Of a stretch of 64,000 bases of DNA, positions 40,999-52,016 are shown piece by piece. The notes under the pieces are model-generated. The model ran no database searches. It saw nothing but the letters and a program-made list of their open reading frames with translations, and was not told where the DNA came from. Origin of the DNA: Orychophragmus violaceus (taxonomy: Eukaryota; Streptophyta; Magnoliopsida; Brassicales; Brassicaceae); contig CM058238.1 of the NCBI GenBank assembly GCA_030180135.1, positions 90,776,619 to 90,840,618 of the forward strand, in the 5' to 3' direction. A program made the position numbers and the translations under genes. Each line of letters opens with the position of its first letter. Position 1 is the first letter of the stretch.

Positions 40999-43900
40999 TT
41001 ACATCTTAAGATCTCTAATGCCTATAGCAGTCGTATGACTCTCATGCTTAGGCCTTGGGAGTGACTTAGTCAGAGGATCAGCGACATTCTCGTCCGTCGG
41101 AACTCGGCTGATCTTCACATCACCTCTATTGACGATATCACGAATCAGGTGATATCTCCTCTCTACGTGTTTGGACTTCTAGTGTGACCTGGGTTCTTTC
41201 GCCTGAGCAATGGCTCCATTGTTGTCACAAAACAAAGCCACTGGCTCCAAGATACTCGGAACCACACCAAGTTCAGTCATGAACTTCTTGATCCAAACAG
41301 CTTCCTTTGCCGCTTCAGAAGCAGCAACATATTCAGCTTCCGTCGTGGAATCAGCTCTGGTATTCTGCTTAGAGCTCTTCCAGCTCACTGCACCGCCATT
41401 CAGACAGTAGAAATATCCAGACTGTGATCGGAAATCGTCTATGTCCGTCTGAAAACTCGCATCGGTGAATCCATTCATCACAAGTTCTTCACTTCCTCCA
41501 TACACCAGGAATTTATCCTTAGTATGTCTCAAATACTTGAGAATATTCTTGACAGCTGTCCAGTGAAATTCACCTGGATCAGATTGGTATCTACTCGTCA
41601 TGCTTAACGCGTAAGCTACATCTGGACGAGCGCAGAGCATGGCATACATAATAGATCCTATTACAGAAGCATAAGGAATCCTATTCATGCGCTCCCGCTC
41701 AGCATGTGTCACCGGACACTGCTTCTTGCTGAGACTAATGCCATGAGACATCGGTATGAAGCCCTTCTTGGAATCATGCATCTTGAATCTGTGCAACACC
41801 TTATCAATATAAGTGTCCTGGCACAATCCAATCAGCCTATTCACTCTATCTCTGTAGATTCTGATTCCAAGAATGTACGCGGCTTCTCCCATGTCTTTCA
41901 TGGAAAAACAACTTCCGAGCCAAGCCTTAACAGACTGAAGCAACGGAACGTCATTACCGAGGAGGAGTATGTCATCGACATACAGTACAAGAAACGCAAT
42001 TCTGCTCCCACTAGTCTTCTTGTAAACACATGGTTCCTCTTCGTTCTTGATGAAACCAAATTGTTTTACTGCCTCATCAAAACGAAGATTCCAACTCCGT
42101 GATGCTTGCTTCAATCCATAAATGGATTTATGAAGTTTGCATACCTTCCCAGCGTTCTTAGGATCAACAAAACCTTCAGGCTGTGTCATATACACATCCT
42201 CTTCCAGAATACCATTCAGGAATGCGGTTTTGACATCCCTCTGCCAAATCTCATAGTCATAATGAGCGGCAATTGCTAGAAGAATCTGAATGGATTTAAG
42301 CATAGCGACTGGGGAATAGGTTTCATCATAGTCAATACCATGAATTTGCTTGAAACCTTTAGCCACTAACCTCGCTTTGTAAATTTGCAAATTTCCATCC
42401 ACGTCAATCTTCTTCTTGAAGATCCATTTACACTCAATGGCTTTTGCACCATTAGGCAAATCGACCAAGGACCAAACTTGGTTTTCTGACATGGATCCCA
42501 TTTCGGATTTAGAGGCTCCAAGCCATTTTTCGGAGTGCGGGCCCATCATTGCTTCGGCGAAGGTCGCTGGTTCGTCACTATCAATGATCATCAGATCATT
42601 GGAATTGGTCACGAGAAATCCATAGTATCTCTCGGGTTCGTGACGGATCCTTCCGGATCTGAGAACTTCAGGCTCCACAGGCGCCGGTTCCACAGAACTT
42701 TGTGGATCCAACTACTGCTCTTCCTCACCAGGTTGAGCAGTCTTCTGTGCATCTCGAATTTCTTCAAGATGTACTTTACTCCCACTGTTTTTCTTAGAGA
42801 GAAACTCCCTTTCAAGAAAAGAACAGTCCCGAGCAACAAATACTTTGTTCTCAGATTGGTTGTAAAAGTAGTATGCCTTGGTTTCCCTGGGATAACCAAC
42901 GAAGTAGCATTTATCTGATTTGGGTGCGAGCTTGTCAGAGATTAAACGTTTGACATAAGCCTCACAATCCCAAATCTTCAGGAAAGACAGACTAGGAATG
43001 TTCCCAGTCCACAATTCATGTGGTGTCTTTTCCACTGATTTAGATGGCACCCTATTTAGTGTAAACGCAGACGTTTCTAGAGCGTATCCCCAAAAGGATA
43101 ATGGAAGATTTGAATGACTCATCATAGACCGAACCATATCCAATAAGGTTCGATTCCTCCTCTCAGACACCCCATTCCATGGGGGTGTTCCAGGAGGAGT
43201 GAGTTGTGAAACAATTCTACACTCGCTCAGATTGTCGCTGAACTCTTGACTCAAGTATTCTCCTCCGCGATCCGATCGCAGAGCTTTAATACTTTTGCCA
43301 AGTTGGTTCTGTACTTCATTCTTGAATTCCTTGAATCTATCAAAGGATTCTGACTTGTGTCTCATCAAATAGACATAGCCATACCTACTGAAGTCATCAG
43401 TGAAGGTAATGAAATACTTGTAATTTCCTCTGGCAACAGTGCTCATCGGCCCACATACATCAGTATGAACAAGGCCCAATAAGCCACTGGCCCTTTCATT
43501 TGGTTTGTTGAAAGGGGCTCTAGCCATTTTGCCCATCAAACAAGATTCGCATTTCTCACATGATTCAAAATCAAATGAGCCCAGAAGCCCATTTCGATGG
43601 AGTCTCTGAATGCGTTTCTCATTGATATGGCCCAAACGACAATGCCATAAGAAAGTCGGGTTTTCGTCATTTGACTTAAACCGCTTTGTATTTATGTTAA
43701 GGACAAGCATTTCTTGGTTTAAAACATATTACCCATTATCTAATGGGGCGCTACCATAATACGTACCATCACGATTAAAAGAACAAACTTTATTCTTAAC
43801 AGCAATATCAAAACCTTCCAAATCCAAAACGGAAACTGAAATTATGTTTCTGCTAATCGCAGGTACAAAGTAGCAATTATTCAAAGCTAAAACCATGCCC

Positions 43901-44963
43901 GAAGGTAAGGACAAATCGTAAGTGCCTACGGCCAGTGCAGCAACCTTAGCTCCATTCCCGACCCATAGCTCCACTTGTCCTTTCTTCAGCGTTCTACTGT
44001 TTCTTAGTGCCCGCACATCAGTACAAATATGAGCACCGCAGCCGGTATCCAATACCCACGAAGTAGAACTAGAAGACATAACATTAAGTTCGATAACATA
44101 AATACCTGAATCAGACGCATCATACGTCTTCTTCAGCTTCTTGTAATCTTCCATGAACTTCTTGCAGTCTCTCTTCCAATGCCCTAACTGTTTGCAGTAG
44201 TTGCATTTATCCTCAGGAGAAGGCCCGGATTTGGGCTTCGGCTTGGGCTTGTCCTGACTCTCAGTCTGGACAACTTGGGCCTTTCCCTTATCCTTCTTAG
44301 GTTTCTTAAACCTTTTTCCCCTTGTACCATCAGTACACCAGGAGTTGCCTTCTTGAGATTCGGCTTTGCTGTCTTCAGCATGCCGTGCAACTCAGTCAAT
44401 GTCTTAGTCATGTTTTGCATGTTGTAGTTCATAATGAACTGATCAAAACACGACGGCAAAGACTGCAGAATCATGTCAGTGGCTAGCTCCTGGCTAATGG
44501 CACAGTCCAGTTTCCCCAGGTTATCAATGTAACCCATCATTTTAAGGACATGAGGACTTACTGGACTATTCTTAGCCAGCTTGCAATCCATGAGAGATTT
44601 AACCGTCTGGTATCTCTCTGTGCGAGCTTGCTCCTGAAACAAAGCTTTCAGGCTGTTAATCATCTCAATGGGTGTCATCACGTTCTCATATTGCTTCTGC
44701 AGCTCAGAGTTCATAGTCACCAGCATTAGACAATTAACATCTTTGACATCAGCTGAATGCTTATCCCAAGCATTCTTTTCTGTCTGCGGGGCATTGGAAC
44801 GTGGCCGCTCGGGGAGAACTCTTTCAAGGACATATTCCTTGTTCTCCTGCCTGAGAACTATTCTCAGGTTCCGATACTATTCCAAGAAATTAGATCCATT
44901 TAACTTGTCCTTCTCAAGGACGGATCTTAGTGAGAAAGTGTTGATGTGAGTTGAGACAGACAT
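40999..44963 (-). pseudogene. Cop-2 gag-pol, broken
   Basis: Gag starts at ATG 44963 (FSLRSVLKKDKLNGSNFLE) and meets a TAG at 44877-44879. It continues through MMGYIDNLGKLD and shifts frame near 44320-44340, after which one frame holds all else. The zinc knuckle is CNYCKQLGHWKRDC and the protease WVLDTGCGAHIC. The pre-integrase follows (WHCRLGHIN, CEKCESC), then the integrase core (HTDVCGP, RSDRGGEY, NGVSERRNRT). Reverse transcriptase has YVDD (about 41970), and RNase H has STTEAEYVAASEAAKE. In-frame stops lie at 43729-43731, 42712-42714 and 41179-41181. The last is TAG where Cop-1 has CAG, a C-to-T change. Otherwise the domains look well preserved. Confidence 0.9.
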
Positions 44964-46221
44964 AGCTGTAATTAAAAGAGGTAGAGGTTTTAGTTATAAT
45001 GCTCAAGGAAATGAGAATTCTTATCTAATAAGAAAAACTCGCATTGTATTCAAAACTTTATATCCTCAGATGAATACAATGAGCCAAGATCCATACTTCA
45101 CCAAAATCTGAGTGGGCGACTCGCCATTACCCAAACTTTAGTTATCTAGGTAGGAAAATCATTGCTAATTGTACCCAGTACAACTCTTGGTCGCAGATGA
45201 GACAAACTATGTCTAATCCACTCTGATGTCTCTGGGCCTAGAACTTCTGATAGCCCAGTCAAGTGAAAACAATCTCTTCTGTCTTGTGATCACTGACAGT
45301 CGCACTGCAAGTCTATCAATGACCACCTGCCTTACTCATGTTGTTGTGGATACCAAGGACTCCAAGGTTATCCAACAAACAAAACGAGTCTTGGCAGTAG
45401 ACAAGATCGGGCAAGACATCAAGATCACTTGATATTTAGTTGAGGAAAAGAACTATTTGATCTTGATGTATATACAATATACATCCAAGAAGTTATTAAT
45501 TTAATTAAAACATTCAGTTTTATTAAGTTTAGGTTCATCTAGAACTTTGGGATTAAATTTGGTCTGGTATCTGTAAATTTGTGGTCCAACCAGCACGTTT
45601 GCGAATGATGTGTCGATCGATGCCAACCATTGGCATCGGTCGACACAACACAATTTAAACCGGTCTTCGATAACCGGTCAAACCGGATCAAATTTCCTTA
45701 ACCGATTCAATCTAATTGAAGCGGTTCGGTTTCACGGTCCATGTCGATCGTCACACAACTCTGTGTCGATCGACATTACCAAACCAGAACCAAAATGGTT
45801 AATTAAAATTAACCGAGCGAGATAACCGGTTCAATCCAATTGAACCGATCTATCTAATCGCTTTGCCTGTGTCGACCGACACACCCAGTGTATCGATCGA
45901 CACAGCAGGAAAACGGGTACTCGATCTCAGATCGAAACCCTAAAATTATTTACGAGTTTTCGCTCTGTGTCGACCGACACACGCTTTGTGTCGATCGACA
46001 CTCTGCGACAAAACCTAAAAAATTTATGCGTTTTCGCGGCGTGTCGACCGACACAAGGTTAATGTCGATCGACACAGTGCGATTTCAACAGATCATCGAT
46101 TTTCAATAGAGTGTTAATCCGAGATTAAAACCTTGAAAACACGATTTTGCAAGCAATATTCAATTCAACAACATCAGTTTTCGAATTAATTGCATCAGAT
46201 TCAATAGTCCAAACCCTAACA
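44964..46221 (-). other. Cop-2 leader with palindrome pairs
   Basis: No gene is seen. Palindrome pairs lie at 45609-45647 (23 bp spacing), 45740-45777 (22), 45868-45904 (21), 45966-46002 (21) and 46040-46076 (21). Copies of the inverted repeat GGTTCAAT...ATTGAACC occur near 45700-45850. The part nearest gag matches the Cop-3 leader near 11700-12150 in reverse. Confidence 0.8.
45609..46076. repeat. Five palindrome pairs in Cop-2 leader
   Basis: Cores lie at 45613/45636, 45744/45766, 45872/45893, 45970/45991 and 46044/46065. Pairs are about 75-130 bp apart from each other, the same style as in the Cop-3 leader. Confidence 0.9.
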
Positions 46222-46235
46222 TGCTCTGATACCAC
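46222..46235 (-). other. Cop-2 primer-binding site
   Basis: The minus strand reads GTGGTATCAGAGCA directly inside the 5' LTR, the methionine-tRNA type site. Confidence 0.88.
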
Positions 46236-46886
46236 TGTTGGATCCCTAGGATCTAGGGTTCGTTATATTGAAATTTACCAACCTCGTTCTTACCTTGAAC
46301 TGGCAGCGGAAATTGGTGAACGAGATCAGTGAGCAACGCAGACGCCTTGCCTCTACCAGATACACACGCACACAAGCTGGAAACGGGATGCTAGTGCCGT
46401 ATCTATGGGATCTGAGAGTTTCTTGTTTTTCTGCTTTTCTGTCAGAGAAAAACTCGACGGCTTGGGCTCCAGGTTGAAACTATATCACTATATATAATGA
46501 CCTGGAATGACTTAAACCGAACCATCATTAATTAGATTCGTTTTAAGTCATAAAACCGAAACTCAGTTTCAGAATCGACCCTGTTTCGATCGACACACAT
46601 ACCGTGTCGATCGACACACTATTCGAAACTCAATATTGATGTGTATCCAATACACATTAATACGATCATTACCATAATGATCATCCCCATATTTTTAGCT
46701 TCCAGTTTGCTTAGGTGTGTGACCCTATAGGATCATATAATACTGGCAGTAAGTCTACAACTTACAGATTGCAAGAGGCTTCTAGCAAAACATTGCAACC
46801 GCCCAGTATTATACGAATGTCTGATCTCGACACACAACTATCATCAGGAGTGAGTACAAGTGTGATTTCAGGACACTATCCCAACA
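46236..46886 (-). repeat. Cop-2 5' LTR (651 bp)
   Basis: Same ends and length as the 3' LTR. The palindrome pair is at 46582-46618 (cores 46586 and 46607, the first with one changed arm base). Minus-strand TATATATAG at about 46488-46496 is a TATA candidate. Confidence 0.93.
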
Positions 46887-47106
46887 TGTTGGTGATTGCG
46901 GCTGCTCAAGCTCATATATCATCTCCGGTTCGGGATCTTCAACCGGAGACAGGTCAGGAACAAAGGGTGATCGGTGAACCATGGTTGTTGTTTCTGAAAG
47001 TTGGTTTCTGGCGTCGGGATTTTCTTCGTCAGAGAGGTTCAGGAAGCTCTCGGTCAAGGTGGAGATGATCTGGGCTGAGTTAGACTGAAGACGACAAGGT
47101 GGAGTT
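46887..47106 (+). other. Cop-4 3' untranslated region, second part, with PPT
   Basis: Resumes Cop-4 after Cop-2. It ends with the purine-rich ACAAGGTGGAGTTT before the LTR at 47107. No gene is seen. Confidence 0.75.
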
Positions 47107-47719
47107 TGTTGGAACGGTGTCGTATCAGTTCAACTGGATCGTTAAGTGATTTTCAGCTGGGCCAGCTCAAAATCAGTTGAAGCCCAAAAGGAGTATAACG
47201 ACTGCGTTTTGGTGAAAGACGTTGCAAGTTCGTTGCTAAAAGAGGCGGCTAAGTTCGTTGTAAGTTCGTTGCAAGAACAAGAAGAAAAAACAGAGCATTC
47301 GATAGAGAGAGAAGTAGAGAGAGAAGAGAGAGTTCAAAGGCGATTCTTCAAGCTCTACTTCTGGGTATATCAGCCGTGGCGTGAAAGACGAGCACGGTGG
47401 TGTGGCTGGTTTCGTCGACTGCGGTGATTCGAAGTGCTAGATTCACCACGCACTAAGGTCTTCTCGGTTTCATCCCGAAGCTGGTTCTTTAGGTACCTGA
47501 AAACAAAGAGCCAGTTAAAGACTTTGTATAATCGGTTTGATTAGTGCAAGCATGAGAGTTTTGTTCTCTCCCCAGAGATGTAGCCATTCTTGGTGAACTC
47601 TGGGTCAACAATCTTGAGTCTCTTTTACGATTTCAGTTCTAGCATCTTTTAAAATTCAATCAACCTAAGTGAATAACTCGGCTAGTCGGAACTGGTTATC
47701 AACGCAAGAAATCCTAACA
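47107..47719 (+). repeat. Cop-4 3' LTR (613 bp)
   Basis: It starts TGTTGGAACGGTGTCG and ends AATCCTAACA. Its last 515 bp match 35783-36297. Nothing at 47720 onward can be matched to a left flank, since the left LTR end is lost. Confidence 0.9.
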
Positions 47720-48028
47720 ATATATATGTGTTTGAGTTCTAGAACTGTACCTAATTTGATCATGACTGAATGATTTGTCTGCTTGTCTGATTTCCTGAGA
47801 ACTCCCTAGACTTAGCGCCCTTAGTTAATTGCTTACAACCCGAACTTGCTACTGATTTACTTTCCTGCTTGCTTTTAGTTTTCTAATCACATTTGCTTTC
47901 TCCTAGTTTAATCTTTTCTGTTCTAATTCTATCGTTGCCTAGAGTCCTCGTGTATTCGATCCCTAAGTACTACATTGATATTACTGTGCACTTGCAGTTA
48001 GTATAAGGTTAAAACTCTGAGCCTATCA
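47720..48028 (+). repeat. Athila-like LTR 3' fragment, plus strand
   Basis: Resembles 13499-13806 of the Ath-3 LTR (GAGTTCTAGAAC, TTTCCTGAGAACTCC, CTGTGCACTTGCAGT), ending GCCTATCA at 48028. It may be what is left of the LTR that begins at 9795, as expected from the nesting, but the subfamily link cannot be shown because the two pieces do not overlap. Confidence 0.75.
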
Positions 48029-48786
48029 CACAATTCTCCTAAGCCAAATTTCTTTGCCAATAGTCAAATTTCTCATCTAGGTTCTTTCTAGTCAATTAAC
48101 CAACTGTCGTTGCGGAAATCAACCTAACATCATAAATCTGGGTAACAACTTCAGATTAAGCAGTAAGAACAACCCTAGATGAAGAACTAACAGATATGAA
48201 TCCCTACAGATTGATCAACCTATATTTCCATGAAATCCCTAATGAAAATCCCTAAACCTAACAGGTAAACTACTCAGACATGACAATCATAACAAAAGAC
48301 ATGATGAATAGAATACTAAATATCATAAAACAGAATAAGAATCATGGGTTCGAAATCTTCTCTCTGTCGAGTATCTGATCAGCCCCTAAAACTCTCTGAA
48401 TGTAAAATAAAGCGTAGCCTAAACAATGGCTTAAAACCCTAATATATAAGTCTAAACACGTTTTTGGGCCTTTTTGCAAGTCTGGAAAGTTTCTGGGCAA
48501 AAACTGTAATTTCTTCAAAATGCAGATTTTTGGGCCCAGAACCCTGGAATCTTTGCGTCGACCACTGCACATACTGCATCGATCGTTGCAAGGTAATTTC
48601 GCAGCCAGTGAACTCTGTGAAACCTCTAAACAGTGCAGAAATGCTCCCAATTCTCCCAGAACGTCCAATTGAGCTCCAAATGTGCCTAAACCTGTAAAAC
48701 ACCTGAAAAGACTCCAAAAAACATAGAAAGACTCGATAACAAAGACATATACCATGGTTAAAAGTCCTAAAATCCATGGTATATCA
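48029..48786 (-). repeat. Ath-1 5' LTR, truncated on inner side
   Basis: Matches 478-1222 of the left LTR. The outer end has the perfect 11-bp hairpin (48750-48786) and is followed by the TSD TGAAT (48787-48791). About 410 bp next to the PBS are gone. The palindrome pair is at 48554-48590 (21 bp spacing). Confidence 0.88.
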
Positions 48787-49156
48787 TGAATCCTTACTGA
48801 GAGGAGTCTCCGAATTTAGCTGTGTATTGTGTCAGCTGTTCTATAGAGTTCGATGTAGCGAAGTCTTTGAGACTTAGCGTGAAATAAAACTTTTGTGAAG
48901 TCTTAAGACTTAGATGTTTGAGGAAGTGACTGAACTCGAGGATTGAGCTGCCTACGTACCCCGTCAGGGGATCAAGCATATACGTAGTTCGATTATTTTA
49001 GTACTCAGAGGTACTCTGGTACTGCTTTTTGTTTTTTTAACTTTGGTGAGCTTATAGATGCTATTGCAAACTATTTTGGTAGCTCGGTAGGGGGCTTCCC
49101 GTTATATCCCTAGTTTCCCAGCATCTAGCTCTTTATTTAGTACACTTTACGTAATA

Positions 49157-50496
49157 CTAAGTCTCACATCTTGCTTTCTTTGATGTCGAGTTGTATTCTT
49201 CTAGCGTTGCAACTACATCTTCTTCGTACTTTGCGTAGTACGTAGCTTTATGCAGGGCATCGTCTAAAGACGTGCAAGGTCGAACTATGAGTTCTTTCTT
49301 GAACTATGATGTGTACCAGAGTCCGTTTTCAAGAGCCGCAATGGCTATTTTTTCGTTTGGGTCTGCGATACGAGACTTGACCGAACGAAACCTGCCGATG
49401 TAAGCTCTGAGGGTTTCTTCGGGACCTTGCGCTAGGGCCCAGAGATCAGCTTCGGACGTTTTGTCTTCGATAAAAATCGAGGACTGCTTTAGGAATATCG
49501 ATTCGAGCTGGGTGAAGTTGTCGATCGAATTCCCTTTCAGGCTTGCGAACCACTCTAGTGCGGTACCGGTGAGGTTCTCGGCGAAGAGTCTGCAGTAACC
49601 TGCCTCTTTTTCCTCATCGTTAAGATGGGCTCTGGAGACTGCGAGCCGGAAGGCTCTAACATGGGCTTTTGGATCGAAGTTCCTGAGTACTCTGGGATTT
49701 TTATCTTTCCAGTGTTATGGATCCGTGTTATGTCTGGAGCCGAGCTCGTTGCCATCTAGACTGCGGCTTGGAGACGCTGGAGCTTAGCGTGGATGCCCTC
49801 ATTCTCCGTGTTAGTTCGGTTCCCAAACATAGGAGGTTGCGTGTTCTGCAGACGCGAGCTGTGGAACTCCCGCACCGTGCTCGGGGAAGGCCGAGCTGAG
49901 TTAGTTCCAGCTTGCGAGCTCGAAGCAAAAATTGGAGCTCCTGTTTGCTGGATCAGTTTGCTTGAAGGAGGTCCGGTTGTATAACCTGCTTGGGTAACTC
50001 CGGGAGCTCGCGAACTCGAAGCAAAGGTTGGAGCTCTCGTTTGAGAAGCAGATCGAGATGATCCAGCTATATCTCTTTCGAAATGATCCAAGCGAGCTAG
50101 AACAGTTTGTTGGGATGCTTCCTGGTTTTGAGATCTGTCTACCAGGATTGCTAGCATCCTCCGGAGTTCCGCCATGTTGTCGTCGACAAGTATTGTCGGA
50201 CATGGTGATGCTGATCTGGTTGGATCGGTTTGGGAAGCTAGAGCTTCACTGGTGGGTCGTCCTTCAATTCAGATCCACACCCGAGATATGTTTCTCTCAT
50301 TTGTCAGCATGCTAGAGCTTGGAGGTGTGGCTCCGGGACTCTGCAGCTTAGATGGGAGGCCGCGAACCGTTAGAACATGTCCGGTCTGGATCGGGGATGA
50401 GCCTGATCCGATGTGTTCGTTTTGAGCATTAAAGCTATGTTGATCGTGATTTGTCGTGTTTGAATATCTGAATGAGTCAGATGAATTTGGATCCAT
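49157..50496 (-). pseudogene. TrG gag, unit 1, broken
   Basis: The N-terminal part starts MDPNSSDSFRYSNTTNHDQ. A frameshift lies before the 139-codon frame 49756-50175, which ends at a TAG where units 2 and 3 have a Tyr codon. The gag core follows in pieces (MATSSAPD, then the AGYCRLFAENLTGTALEWF region in shifted frames). The stop corresponds to 49157-49159. The product would have been a Ty3-type gag. Confidence 0.82.
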
Positions 50497-50551
50497 CTTC
50501 GTGCTTACGGGCCTTAGATCGGGTTCTTGTGTAAGAGAAATCTATGAATTT

Positions 50552-50570
50552 GTCCCCACAGTCGGCGCCA
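50552..50570 (-). other. TrG primer-binding site, unit 1
   Basis: The minus strand reads TGGCGCCGACTGTGGGGAC three bases inside the LTR; the same occurs at 53477-53495 and 56295-56313. It is the form found in Tat-type plant elements. Confidence 0.85.
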
Positions 50571-50573
50571 AAA

Positions 50574-51219
50574 TGTGGATGCTAAAATCCACACTCAAGG
50601 ATTAAGGAAAGATGGGCTAGAATCTCAATGAACCAACAATATAAATAAAGACTTGAATCGACGAATTGGATTTGTATTGAATGAATAATGAGTTTACAAG
50701 AAGAGAGTAGCTAAAATACAAGTTTAGCTAGGTCAAAATCGGATGCCTTGATGAATGAAGAAGAAGATCCTTTTATAGATCTGTTTCTGCAACTAACTTC
50801 CGCAGTTCCCGGCCGTGTGCTCCACGCACTCCGCAATTTGGGGGATCTTGGAGACTTGTTCCACTATGCGCATGTGCTAACAGATTCCAGAGATTATGGG
50901 ATCCGTTATGACTTAGTCTTGCCTTCGGTCTTCGGCTTGGAGCTTGATGTCACAAAGATCGAGCTACGGAGCTGTAGAGTAGAGCTCGTCACCGGAGCTG
51001 TAGGGCAGAGCTCGTCACCGGAGCTGTAGAGTAGATCTCGTCACCGGAGCTCAAGAGTAGAGCTCGTCACCGGAGCTCTAGAGTAGAGCTCGTCACAGAG
51101 ATGTAGAGTGGAGCTCGTAACCGGAGCTGTAGAGCTCGATGTTAGCTTTTTACCAATTAACATTGCACCACATTTTGACTTTCGTTGACTGGATTTAAGT
51201 GCTAAATCCGACCCAAACA
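50574..51219 (-). repeat. TrG LTR, copy 1 (646 bp)
   Basis: On the minus strand TGTTTGGGTCGG...GCATCCACA. The PPT complement ATTGCCCCTCAGTC follows at 51220-51233. A TATA box (minus CTATAAAAGG) lies at 50769-50778. It contains a 26-bp minisatellite at about 50975-51120. Confidence 0.9.
50975..51120. repeat. 26-bp minisatellite in TrG LTR, copy 1
   Basis: Unit like TAGAGTAGAGCTCGTCACCG with a GAGCTG or GAGCTC link. CGTCAC marks fall at 50987, 51013, 51039, 51065 and 51091, exactly 26 bp apart, plus a last degenerate unit. Similar arrays lie in copies 2 (53905-54055) and 3 (56715-56875). Confidence 0.9.
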
Positions 51220-52016
51220 ATTGCCCCTCAGTCTTTTAGACGAGCTGGCGAGCTCTGAAGGACGAGGAATGATCGGGAAGAACGAAAGTATTTGTTGTTA
51301 TGCCTCAAGCTTGTGTTGAGCTCTCGTTGGCGAAATGTTTAGCTTGGATGCTCATGTTGTAGAGTCGAGCTATGTTACGAGTATTCGAGAGTTTGAATAC
51401 TAAGATCGTGAGATTGAACTATTGTGTTTTGTTTGTGTAGTCTGGCTAGACGTTTTGGTTTAGAGCTCATTGCGATAAGTTTTTGCCTTTAGATCAATGT
51501 TCTCTCGAATTGCGAAACTCGTTTAGCTTGTTAGAAAGCTGTGAGTTGTAGCTCGTATCTAGAACGGATTCGAGAACTGATCATCAAGTGCATGATTAAG
51601 AAGATTCGTTAATGAGATCTCTTAGTTGTGGAGTTCTCCTAGAATTCGTTTGGTGAATCCTTACTGAGAGGATTCTCCGAATTTAGCTTTGTATTGTTTC
51701 AGCTGTTCTATAGAGTTCGATGTAGCGAAGTCTTTGAGACTTAGCGTGAAATAAAACTTTTGTGAAGTCTTAAGACTTCGATGTTTGAGGAAGTGGCTGA
51801 ACTCGAGGATTGAGCTGCCTACGTACCCCGTCAGGGGATCAAGCCTATACGTATTTCGATTATTTTAGTACTCAGAGGTACACTGGTACTGCTTTTTTAA
51901 CTTTGGTGAGCTTATAGATGCTATTGCGAACTATTTTGGTAGCTCGGTAGGGGGCTTCCCGTTAGGTCCCTAGTTTCCCATCATCTAGCTCTTTATTTAG
52001 TACACTTTATGTAATA
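51220..52016 (-). other. TrG 3' region between gag stop and PPT, unit 2
   Basis: About 800 bp without a gene. The PPT complement is at 51220. It contains the site (51654-51658) equivalent to the Ath-1 insertion point in unit 1. The same text lies at 54145-54935. Confidence 0.8.

Larger units (their letters stand above)
39518..46886 (-). mobile_element. Cop-2: complete-structure Copia element, minus strand
   Basis: Two 651-bp LTRs (39518-40168 and 46236-46886), PBS, long leader, gag and pol are all present and in order. The LTRs differ at about a dozen places by eye (near 2%). Gag has a stop and a frameshift and pol has three in-frame stops, so it is inactive. It carries two palindrome pairs in the LTRs and five in the leader. 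The possible TSD is GGTTG/TGTTG. Confidence 0.92.
35783..47719 (+). mobile_element. Cop-4: Tork/Tnt1-like Copia element, plus strand, carries Cop-2
   Basis: It has a truncated 5' LTR (35783-36297), a PBS, a pol with gag deleted, a 3' UTR (39157-39517 and 46887-47106), a PPT and a full 3' LTR (47107-47719). Cop-2 occupies 39518-46886. The pol text (WHTRLGHMS, RTDNGLEF, NGVSERMNRTI, YVDD) resembles Tnt1/Tork-type elements and is clearly different from Cop-1/2/3/5. No CGATCG palindrome pairs are present. Confidence 0.88.
65..48786 (-). mobile_element. Ath-1: Athila-like Ty3 LTR element, minus strand, with nested insertions
   Basis: The interval begins with the outer end of a minus-strand LTR (65-1222) and ends with the outer end of the same LTR type (48029-48786). 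It is flanked by the 5-bp direct repeat TGAAT (60-64 and 48787-48791). Removing it rebuilds the uninterrupted TrG sequence seen at 51650-51670. Ath-1 itself contributes only 65-5056 and 48029-48786; everything between is later insertion. Its 5' LTR has lost about 410 bp on the inner side, and the primer-binding site is not visible. LTR sequence, gag start and a protease of the CDLGxS type fit the Athila/Tat branch. No reverse transcriptase or integrase remains. Confidence 0.85.
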
